Assembly (NCBI GenBank): GCA_016195915.1
Contig: JACPYS010000055.1
Coordinates: 124,001 to 188,000, forward strand
Source of the DNA: Betaproteobacteria bacterium
Lineage (GTDB): Bacteria > Pseudomonadota > Gammaproteobacteria > Burkholderiales > SG8-39
Reading direction: 5' to 3'
Length of the DNA stretch: 64,000 nt
Position 1 is the stretch's first letter, and every line of letters starts with the position of its first letter. A program made the translations under genes and the position numbers. Below are positions 17,491 through 23,164 of the stretch, one piece after another. The notes under the pieces were generated by a model. It was not told the DNA's origin. It did not search any database and saw only the letters and a program-made list of their open reading frames with translations.

Positions 17491-17536
17491 CTCAAGGATG
17501 CCGAGATGGTGTTCGGCGCGAACAAGGGAGAAAAAG

Positions 17537-17992
17537 ATGCGCCGCCTGGTCCTCGCCGCCCTGCTTGCTTCACCTGCCGTTTACGCCGACAACCTCGGCC
17601 AACCGACCACCGCGCTGCTTTACTGGCAGTTGCCGCTCGGTGCGCTGGAGAAGCGCGACGCGGCGAGTGCTTTCGGATTTCGGCTCGATCAGGCGAGGGA
17701 CAAGGAGAGTGTCGTCTTGAACAGACCGATCATGGATGTGCGCTTCAACGAGCGGGGATTTCATTCGCTCGCTCTGCGTGGCACGGTGCTGCACCAGAAC
17801 CAGACGGTATCGGGTGGCCCTGCGCCGGAGATCAACTGGTGGATTGTTGGCCCGATTCTCGGCGCTGCTGCAGTATTCGTTGCGAACGAGGAACGGAAAT
17901 CGCGGCAGGCAGCACCAACGAACCCGCTGGTTTGCCCTGGGACGGTTGTTGCTGGTAACAGATGCGTAGGTGGTGCAGGGCTTGGGAATTGA
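17537..17992 (+). CDS. exported protein of unknown function
   Basis: Encodes 151 residues; AAGGGAG precedes the ATG at 17537. Residues 1-17 form a signal peptide (LLASPAVYA). The central part, GFRLDQARDKESV and GFHSLALRGTVLHQNQ, looks like a beta-strand-rich domain. A hydrophobic segment INWWIVGPILGAAAVFVAN (about 103-121) probably anchors the C-terminal tail, which has two Cys. I do not recognise a named family. It is preceded by a promoter with a homopolymeric C tract, so expression may vary between cells. Confidence 0.65.
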   Translation: MRRLVLAALLASPAVYADNLGQPTTALLYWQLPLGALEKRDAASAFGFRLDQARDKESVVLNRPIMDVRFNERGFHSLALRGTVLHQNQTVSGGPAPEINWWIVGPILGAAAVFVANEERKSRQAAPTNPLVCPGTVVAGNRCVGGAGLGN

Positions 17993-18102
17993 GACCATCT
18001 GTGGAAGCATTTCAGACGTTTTCTGGCCCCTGCAGTCGTTCCGGCGCAGAGCCAAGTAAGCTAAGTAATTGAACCAGAACGACCGCATCGCCAACTGCAC
18101 GA

Positions 18103-18147
18103 TTCACGCGGCAGGGGTCACAGGTTCGAATCCTGTACCACCCACCA
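18103..18147 (+). pseudogene. 3' half of a tRNA, probably tRNA-Val(CAC); integration scar
   Basis: From an anticodon-loop-like TTCACGC with 3' stem GGCAG, variable bases GGGTC, a perfect T arm (ACAGG / TTCGAAT / CCTGT), the acceptor strand ACCACCC, discriminator A and encoded CCA, this is exactly tRNA positions 32-76. Bases upstream cannot form the 5' half: no GGGTGGT acceptor strand and no matching anticodon stem. Anticodon CAC suggests Val. Phage and island integrases cut tRNA genes in the anticodon or T loop, so this looks like an attachment-site remnant. Confidence 0.6.
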
Positions 18148-18153
18148 GCAAGA

Positions 18154-18444
18154 TCAAGCCGCCTTCTTGACCCGCAATTCGATGCGCATGCCGGCGTGGC
18201 CGAGCATGCTCACGAGCCCATCGAGGCTGAGCTTGCCAATCTTGCCGCGCAGAAGATCGTTCAAGCGTGGTTGCGAGATTCCGAACTGCTTTGCCGCGTC
18301 GCGCTGAGTCATGCCTCGCGCCGCAGCCCGGACACGCGACATTAACTGCGCACGCAGCAGCAGGTTCTCCGCTTCATATGGCGGAAAACCCACATCGACG
18401 AACACGTTCTCGCCACCCCACGTCCGTTTCAGTTTTTCGGTCAT
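18154..18444 (-). CDS. XRE/HTH antitoxin of a Gp49 (DUF891)-type toxin pair
   Basis: Encodes 96 residues. The N-terminal region KRTWGGENVFVDVGFPPYEA is characteristic of the antitoxins paired with Gp49/HigB-like toxins. The HTH follows at about 45-70 (MTQRDAAKQFGISQPRLNDL). Its ATG overlaps the stop of a toxin remnant (ATGA), the normal coupling of this toxin-first operon. The toxin is reduced to its last codons, so the protein is an orphan antitoxin or repressor. Confidence 0.8.
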   Translation of the reverse strand: MTEKLKRTWGGENVFVDVGFPPYEAENLLLRAQLMSRVRAAARGMTQRDAAKQFGISQPRLNDLLRGKIGKLSLDGLVSMLGHAGMRIELRVKKAA

Positions 18445-18509
18445 CGCTGTTTTCTCTCCCTAACCAGATCCCTGAACCGCCGCCGGGCAAGCTCGACATC
18501 CGGCTTCCG
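18441..18509 (-). pseudogene. C-terminal stub of a Gp49/DUF891-family toxin
   Basis: The last 22 codons of a frame read RKPDVELARRRFRDLVRER plus three residues and stop at TGA overlapping the antitoxin ATG. This is the usual C-terminal helix of Gp49/HigB-like toxins (K-x-P-x-x-x-I/V-x-L-A-x-x-R). The frame remains open upstream but loses resemblance, and the HigA gene begins about 40 bp away, leaving no room for the catalytic part. Confidence 0.6.
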
Positions 18510-18547
18510 GTTTTCGCGAGCCCGCCCGCACCAGTAACTGTGACCCC

Positions 18548-18856
18548 TTACGCTACTGCTGCGAGCGGCTCGATGTGCCTGTACCGCTCCGGGTTCTGCT
18601 CAAGCTCCCAAAGATCGACCGCCAATTGCATGCGCAGCCAGCTCTCGGGCGTAGTGCTCGTGAGGCGGGCGATCCGGACCGCCATGTCCGCCGAAAGCGC
18701 ACGCTTGCCATGGAGCAGTTCGGACACGCTCAGGCGACTTACGCCCAGGCGTTTAGCCAGCTCGCCCTGCGTCATCTCTAACGCTGGCAACACGTCCTCA
18801 CGCAGTACTTCGCCGGGATGGGTCGGCTTTCGCTTCGCGTCCAGCATGCGCTTCAT
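18548..18856 (-). CDS. higA: HigA-family addiction-module antitoxin
   Basis: Encodes 102 residues. KPTHPGEVLREDVLPAL is the signature of HigA/VapI antitoxins. The XRE helix-turn-helix is at about 28-50 (MTQGELAKRLGVSRLSVSEL), and PESWLRMQLAVDLWE is the conserved C-terminal part. The start overlaps the stop of a truncated HigB frame (ATGA), the usual higBA order. With HigB damaged, it is probably an orphan repressor. The downstream gene on the same strand is the Gp49-type toxin stub. Confidence 0.88.
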   Translation of the reverse strand: MKRMLDAKRKPTHPGEVLREDVLPALEMTQGELAKRLGVSRLSVSELLHGKRALSADMAVRIARLTSTTPESWLRMQLAVDLWELEQNPERYRHIEPLAAVA

Positions 18857-19038
18857 GAGTGGTAGTCCTCCAAGTTCACATCCATTGCGTAGCCGTTTTC
18901 TATGCCGAACGTGATCCGCCAATTTCCTGACACCCACACCGAGTAAGTGCCTTTGCAGTCGCCCTTCAGCCCGTGGAACTTGTAGCGGGGCAGGTCCACG
19001 TCGGGACTGCGGCAGCTCACGACCAGCCGTCGCGTAAG
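18853..19038 (-). pseudogene. higB: HigB toxin lacking its N-terminal part
   Basis: An open frame of about 60 codons ends in the HigB core: LPRYKFHGLKGD, then YSVWVSGNWRITFGIENG and DVNLEDYH, with the conserved N-W-R-I-x-F and D-Y-H motifs. An in-frame TAG at 19039-19041 and the absence of homologous sequence upstream show that roughly the first 35-45 residues of the normal 92 or so are gone. Only a GTG could start the remaining frame. The C-terminal catalytic region survives, so a residual peptide cannot be excluded. Confidence 0.75.
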
Positions 19039-19075
19039 CTATCATAGCTTCGCCATCGAGATTGGAGAGGCAACA

Positions 19076-19279
19076 ATGAGCGCATCCTTGGAAACGCTTC
19101 GCGAAAAGGTACGCAAACTTGCTGATCAGCTTCCAGCTGACGCGACCTGGGATGACGTAATCGAGGAAGCTCGATTTCGCAGGGCCGTTGAGACTGGGAT
19201 TGCCGCAGCGGACCGTGGCGCGTTTGCGGCCGATGAAGAGGTGCTCGCCGCTTTCAAGAAGTGGGGTGTCAATCCTTGA
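19076..19279 (+). CDS. antitoxin of the adjacent RelE/ParE toxin
   Basis: Encodes 67 residues and is mostly helical: LETLREKVRKLADQLP, then TWDDVIEEARFRRAVETG and a C-terminal stretch DEEVLAAFKKWGV typical of the toxin-wrapping tail in small addiction antitoxins. A GGAGAGG ribosome site precedes the ATG. The stop overlaps the TTG start of the toxin by 3 bases. It is the only complete toxin-antitoxin pair in this patch and runs on the opposite strand to its neighbours. Confidence 0.75.
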   Translation: MSASLETLREKVRKLADQLPADATWDDVIEEARFRRAVETGIAAADRGAFAADEEVLAAFKKWGVNP

Positions 19280-19566
19280 ATCTTCGCTGGACGCGTCCGG
19301 CTCTCGCTGATCTGGTGGAAGCGCAGGAACACATTGCAAAGGACAATCCGTCAGCCGCGCACGAGGTCGCGCAGAGGGTTTGGGACGCGGCAGAGGGATT
19401 TCGCGCGCATCCAGAGATCGGGCGGCCCGGACACGTCGAGGGCACCCGCGAATGGGTCGTAAGGCGTACCCCCTACCTGATCGTTTATCGCGTGACGAAT
19501 GAAGGCGTTGAAATTCTGCACGTTTGGCATACGCGGCGCGATTCGCAAAACGAGCCGCTGACCTGA
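19276..19566 (+). CDS. RelE/ParE-family toxin
   Basis: Encodes 96 residues from a TTG overlapping the antitoxin stop (TTGA). LRWTRPALADLVEAQEHIAKDNP is the N-terminal strand-helix of ParE/RelE toxins. RPGHVEGTREWVVRRTPYLIVYRV is the conserved central sheet with the R-x-x-x-x-x-P-Y-x-I-x-Y core, and VEILHVWHTRRD is the C-terminal strand with the basic active-site residues. Full length and intact. ParE-like members poison gyrase and RelE-like members cut ribosome-bound mRNA; the sequence does not decide. Confidence 0.9.
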   Translation: MNLRWTRPALADLVEAQEHIAKDNPSAAHEVAQRVWDAAEGFRAHPEIGRPGHVEGTREWVVRRTPYLIVYRVTNEGVEILHVWHTRRDSQNEPLT

Positions 19567-19572
19567 CACGCG

Positions 19573-19638
19573 TTACGTGGCTTCTGTCTCGAGTACTCCG
19601 AGACGGCGAGGGATGGGTTCATCAAGCACGATGCGCAT
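19573..19638 (-). pseudogene. N-terminal stub of a DUF5615 PIN-like toxin
   Basis: The ATG at 19638 lies inside the end of the DUF433 gene, the usual DUF433-DUF5615 overlap. It begins MRIVLDEPIPRRLG, the start of PIN-like DUF5615 proteins (M-R-I-L-L-D-E-x-x-P-R-R-L) with the first catalytic Asp. After about 14 codons it switches to VLETEAT and stops. This ending resembles the end of the alcohol dehydrogenase gene 290 bp away (DLETEAA). At least 80% of the toxin is missing. Confidence 0.7.
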
Positions 19639-19840
19639 CAGGCAGCAGCGCAGCGTGCGCTTCTTCGAGCACCGCTACCGCCAATTCGCGACTGACGGAC
19701 GGAAAGTCATCAAGGAACACCTCCAATGGATCACCGGCTTCGAGGTGATCGAACAGGGTCTTGACGGGAACTCTGGTCCCGGCAAAGACAGGTGTGCCGC
19801 TATGAATCTCGGGGTCGACAGTGATGAGTTGCTTGTACAT
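19622..19840 (-). CDS. DUF433-family antitoxin
   Basis: Encodes 72 residues. The sequence DPEIHSGTPVFAGTRVPVKT is the DUF433 signature (G-x-P-x-x-x-G-T-R-x-x-V), followed by DHLEAGDPLEVFLDDFPSVS. These winged-helix proteins are antitoxins of DUF5615 (VapC45-like) PIN toxins encoded immediately downstream with overlap. Here the toxin frame is cut after a few codons, so the antitoxin is orphaned. The gene sits between two imperfect copies of the alcohol dehydrogenase 3' end. Confidence 0.88.
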   Translation of the reverse strand: MYKQLITVDPEIHSGTPVFAGTRVPVKTLFDHLEAGDPLEVFLDDFPSVSRELAVAVLEEAHAALLPDAHRA

Positions 19841-19866
19841 GGCCGGGCTCCAGTTCGTGCTTGATG

Positions 19867-20934
19867 CTACGCGGCTTCGGTCTCGAGATCGAGCACCACC
19901 CGCCCGAGAATCTTCCCGGCTTTCAGTTCTTCCAGCGAGCAGTTCAGTTCGCTCGCCGGCCGCGTCTCCATCGGCGTCGGCCTGAGCGATTTCTTCTTCG
20001 CCAGCGCGACGACCTGCTTCAACTCCTGCAGGTTGCCCACGTAGGATCCGATGATCCCGACCGCGCGCTGCGCGATCGGCGGCAGCGGCAGGGTCACTTC
20101 GCCGCCGAACAGGCCGCACAGGATGTAGCGGCCGCCTTTTCTGAGCACGGGATAGGCGAGGTTAAGCGTCGCGGGCATGCCGACGAAGTCGATCGCCCCG
20201 GCGAGGTTTCCGCCTGCAAGCTGGCCGAGGCACTGCGCGGCGTCCGGGGCGCGCGTATCGAGTGCGAGTCGGGCGCCAAGTTTCTTCGCTGCAGCGAGCT
20301 TGACATCGTCCACGTCGCAGGCGATCACATTCCGTATGCCTTTCGCTTTCATGATTGAGACGGCGACCAGGCCCAGGCCGCCGCATCCGAGTACCGCGAC
20401 CCAGTCCTTGGGCCCGAGTTCGGGCAGCTTGTTGATCGCGCTGTAGGCCGTGAGGCCGGAGCAAGCGAGAGTGGCCGCGAACGCGTCGTCCACACCGGAA
20501 GAATCGACCAGATACTTCGGGTGCGGGATCAGCAGGTGCGTGCCGAAAGCGCCGCGCATGTAGACGCCGAGAAACTTCTGCGACAGGCAGTAGTTGTCCT
20601 GCCCCGCCTTGCACACCGCGCACTTGCCGCAGCCGATCCAGGGAAACACCACGCGCCGCGCGCCGACCTTCACGCCTTCAACGCGTGGGCCGATCGCTTC
20701 CACGATACCGAATGGTTCGTGTCCCATCGTGAAAGGCGGGATGCAGCCGCGGTCCTTGACATAGAACTTCCTGCCGCCCCCAAGATCGAAATAACCGTCC
20801 CAGATGTGCAGGTCGGAGTGGCACACGCCTGAGCGCGTGATGCGTACCAGCACCTCGGTGCCTTTGGGCCGGGGTGTTTCCTTCAGCACGCGCTGCAGCG
20901 GTTTGCCGTGCTCGACCACGTCGTAGCTGATCAT
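19867..20934 (-). CDS. zinc-dependent alcohol dehydrogenase (MDR family)
   Basis: Encodes 355 residues. Catalytic zinc ligands are Cys38 (SGVCHSDLH) and His72-Glu73 (GHEPFG). The structural zinc is held by Cys102, 105, 108 and 116 (GCGKCAVCKAGQDNYC). The NAD-binding Rossmann domain starts at VLGCGGLGLVAV (about 181). The insertion GGGRKFYVKDRGCIPP (about 52-67) before the GHE motif is longer than in simple ethanol dehydrogenases. Substrate unknown; aromatic or allylic alcohols are possible. Its 3' end is one arm of the direct repeat around the DUF433 module. It lies 9 bp from metY on the same strand. Confidence 0.9.
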   Translation of the reverse strand: MISYDVVEHGKPLQRVLKETPRPKGTEVLVRITRSGVCHSDLHIWDGYFDLGGGRKFYVKDRGCIPPFTMGHEPFGIVEAIGPRVEGVKVGARRVVFPWIGCGKCAVCKAGQDNYCLSQKFLGVYMRGAFGTHLLIPHPKYLVDSSGVDDAFAATLACSGLTAYSAINKLPELGPKDWVAVLGCGGLGLVAVSIMKAKGIRNVIACDVDDVKLAAAKKLGARLALDTRAPDAAQCLGQLAGGNLAGAIDFVGMPATLNLAYPVLRKGGRYILCGLFGGEVTLPLPPIAQRAVGIIGSYVGNLQELKQVVALAKKKSLRPTPMETRPASELNCSLEELKAGKILGRVVLDLETEAA

Positions 20935-20943
20935 GTCTTCCTC

Positions 20944-22233
20944 CTATACTCGGGCCGCGGCGTGCAACGCCTGGTCGATGTCCCACAGAATGTCGTCGAG
21001 CGATTCGATTCCGACCGACATGCGGATCATGTCCGGCAGCACGCCCGCCTTGGCCTGCTCTTCTTCGCTCATCTGCCGGTGCGTGGTGGAGGCGGGGTGA
21101 ATGATGAGCGTCTTCGCATCGCCGATATTGGCGAGGTGGCTCATGAACTGTGCGGCCTCGATGAACGCCTCCCCCGACTTCGCCCCCCCCTTCACGCCGA
21201 AATTCAGCAGGCCCGAGGCGCCCCTGGGCAGATACTTCTGCGCGAGGCCGAAGTACTTGTTGCCGGGCAGGCCGGGGTAATTCACCCACGAAACCTTTGC
21301 ATGGTCCTGCAGGAACTTCGCCACCGCGAGCGTGTTCGCGCAATGCCGGTCCATGCGCACGTGCAGCGTCTCCAGCCCCTGCAGCAACAGCCACGCGTTG
21401 ATCGGCGCGAGCACCGGGCCGAAGGTGCGCATCGTTTCCATGCGCAGGCGCATGGTGAAGCCGAAGTCTCCGAAAGTCTCGTAGAAACGCACGCCGTGAT
21501 AGCCGCGCGATGGTTCGGTCATGCCCGGATAGTTGCCGTTGTCCCAGGGGAATTTGCCGGACTCGACTACCACCCCGCCCATGGTGGTGCCGTGGCCGCC
21601 GATGTATTTGGTGGCCGAGTGCACGACGATGTCCGCGCCGTGATCGAAGGGGCGGCACAGATAGGGCGAGGGCACGGTGTTGTCGATGACCAGGGGAACG
21701 CCCGCCTCGTGCGCGATCTTCGCGATCGCCTCGATGTCGACGATGTTGATGAGCGGATTGCCGAGCGTCTCGGCGTACACCAGCTTGGTGTTCTTCCTGA
21801 GCGCGCGGCGGAAATTCTCCGCGTCATCGGGCTGAACGAAAGTCGTGTCGATGCCCAGCTTGCGCAGGTTCACCTCGAGCAGGGTGTAGGTTCCTCCGTA
21901 GAGCGTTGCGGCCGAGACAACGTGGTCTCCCTGCTCGCATAGCGTGAGGATCGCTGACATCTCGGCCGCCTGCCCGGTGGCCGTCGCGACTGCGGCGCGC
22001 CCGTTCTCCAGCGCCGCGACGCGCTCCTCGAACACCGCCACCGTGGGATTGGAAATGCGCGAATAGACGTTGCCGAAGGTCTGCAGGTTGAACAGGCTCG
22101 CCGCGTGCTCGGCCGAATCGAATACGAACGAGGTGGTCTGGTAGATGGGCGCGGCGCGCGCCCCGGTGGCGGCATCGGGGATCTGGCCCGCGTGCAGGCA
22201 TAGGGTTTCGAATCCGAATTTGCGGTCGACCAT
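20944..22233 (-). CDS. metY: O-acetylhomoserine aminocarboxypropyltransferase (sulfhydrylase)
   Basis: Encodes 429 residues. It belongs to the Cys/Met-metabolism PLP family: GFETLCLHAGQ N-terminus, SRISNPTVAVFEERVAALE, active-site Lys at about 209 in HSATKYIGGHG, and IHPASTTHRQMSEEEQ near the C-terminus. The long 429-residue form and the W-D-x-G-x-Y-P-G-x-T-E-P insertion distinguish MetY from MetB/MetC (about 390). It makes homocysteine from O-acetylhomoserine and sulfide in the cytoplasm. It is probably cotranscribed with the alcohol dehydrogenase. No SAM riboswitch is visible in the 18 bp before it, which separate it from the transglutaminase gene. Confidence 0.93.
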   Translation of the reverse strand: MVDRKFGFETLCLHAGQIPDAATGARAAPIYQTTSFVFDSAEHAASLFNLQTFGNVYSRISNPTVAVFEERVAALENGRAAVATATGQAAEMSAILTLCEQGDHVVSAATLYGGTYTLLEVNLRKLGIDTTFVQPDDAENFRRALRKNTKLVYAETLGNPLINIVDIEAIAKIAHEAGVPLVIDNTVPSPYLCRPFDHGADIVVHSATKYIGGHGTTMGGVVVESGKFPWDNGNYPGMTEPSRGYHGVRFYETFGDFGFTMRLRMETMRTFGPVLAPINAWLLLQGLETLHVRMDRHCANTLAVAKFLQDHAKVSWVNYPGLPGNKYFGLAQKYLPRGASGLLNFGVKGGAKSGEAFIEAAQFMSHLANIGDAKTLIIHPASTTHRQMSEEEQAKAGVLPDMIRMSVGIESLDDILWDIDQALHAAARV

Positions 22234-22251
22234 GGCCCGATTCTACCGGGG

Positions 22252-23151
22252 TCAACTTTCCAGCGGGGTCACCGTGACGTGCACGGCCAGTTCGTGCTCG
22301 CCGCCTCCGAGGATCACGCCGTGCATCGGCGTGACGTCGCCGAAATCGCGGCCCCAGCCCAGGGTCACGTGCTCGTCGTCCACCACGCAGTTGTTGGTCG
22401 GATCGAGGTCAACCCAGCCCGCCGCCTCGCCGCAGTACACCGCGACCCAGGCATGCGAGGCGTCGGCGCCGACCAGCCGCGGCCGGCCGTGCGGCGGTTC
22501 GGTGAGCAGGTAGCCGCTCACGTAGCGCGCCGGCAGCCCGAGCGAGCGCAAGCCCCCGATCATCAGGTGGGCAAAGTCCTGGCACACGCCGCGGCGGCGC
22601 CCCATGACCTCGCGCAACGGGGTGGACACGCTGGTTGCGGTCTTGTCGAACTTGAAGTCGGCGTAAATGCGCCGCGTGAGCTCGAGCGCCGCCTCGAGCG
22701 CGCCGCGGCCGCGCGGAAAGCTCTGAGCCGCGTAACTGGCGAGATCGCGCCAGGTCTCGATGTGCGGCGACTCGTAGAGAAAACCGGCGGCTTCCACGAG
22801 CGCGGCGCCCGCAGCTCCGTCGCCTCCGGGCGCGCGCACCCGGTCGCGCACCTCTTCCCACGCGGCGTGCGGCAGGGCAAGGGCCTGTTGCTCGCGTCGC
22901 GCGACGCTGACCGTCGACTCTGCGCGCACCAGCAGTTTCTCGTGCGGCGCTGCGATCAGCAGGCGAGCAATGCGATTGCCGAAAAAATCCCTGCCTTCGC
23001 CGAACTCGCCGGGCTCGGGCTCCACGCTGAGCCGGTAGGCGTCGCATGTCTGCCAGTCAAGCGCGCGCGGCGTGAGGTGCAGCAACTGCTGCGACAGCAC
23101 TACCGGGCTCGAGTAGCTGTAGTGCGTTTCATGGACAACGTGCAGGCGCAT
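22252..23151 (-). CDS. transglutaminase-like cysteine peptidase, compact amidoligase cluster
   Basis: Encodes 299 residues from MRLHVVHETHYSYSS; the frame is open 17 codons upstream. It has the bacterial transglutaminase N-terminal beta domain (1-100) and a core with an intact triad: Cys190 (RRGVCQDFAH), His233 (DASHAWVAV) and Asp250 (WVDLDPTNN). Proteins of this COG1305 type accompany circularly permuted ATP-grasp and alpha-E genes and are thought to cleave or transfer amide-linked peptides. It follows the fused ATP-grasp/alpha-E gene by 13 bp on the same strand. Confidence 0.9.
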   Translation of the reverse strand: MRLHVVHETHYSYSSPVVLSQQLLHLTPRALDWQTCDAYRLSVEPEPGEFGEGRDFFGNRIARLLIAAPHEKLLVRAESTVSVARREQQALALPHAAWEEVRDRVRAPGGDGAAGAALVEAAGFLYESPHIETWRDLASYAAQSFPRGRGALEAALELTRRIYADFKFDKTATSVSTPLREVMGRRRGVCQDFAHLMIGGLRSLGLPARYVSGYLLTEPPHGRPRLVGADASHAWVAVYCGEAAGWVDLDPTNNCVVDDEHVTLGWGRDFGDVTPMHGVILGGGEHELAVHVTVTPLES

Positions 23152-23164
23152 CAGGGATGCCGCA

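Larger units (their letters stand above)
19572..19887. repeat. 22-bp imperfect direct repeat bracketing the DUF433 module
   Basis: The repeat units are 19572-19593 and 19866-19887; 19 of 22 bases match (G-TACG-GGCTTC-GTCTCGAG with three substitutions) and they are 294 bp apart. The right copy is the functional 3' end of the alcohol dehydrogenase gene including its stop codon. The left copy is fused to the toxin stub and supplies that frame's last codons and stop. This fits insertion of a small module at the end of the dehydrogenase gene with duplication or replacement of its end. Confidence 0.65.

Noticed and set aside
17266-17526. A HicA gene upstream of HicB, and a Cys-containing - strand frame starting with VCPDC
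   Set aside because: No frame shows the HicA strand-helix pattern or catalytic His. The Cys frame runs on into HicB codons without any recognisable domain.
18020-18147. An intact tRNA gene ending at 18147
   Set aside because: The 5' half does not pair with the acceptor or anticodon stems and no GGGTGGT acceptor strand is present at the right distance.
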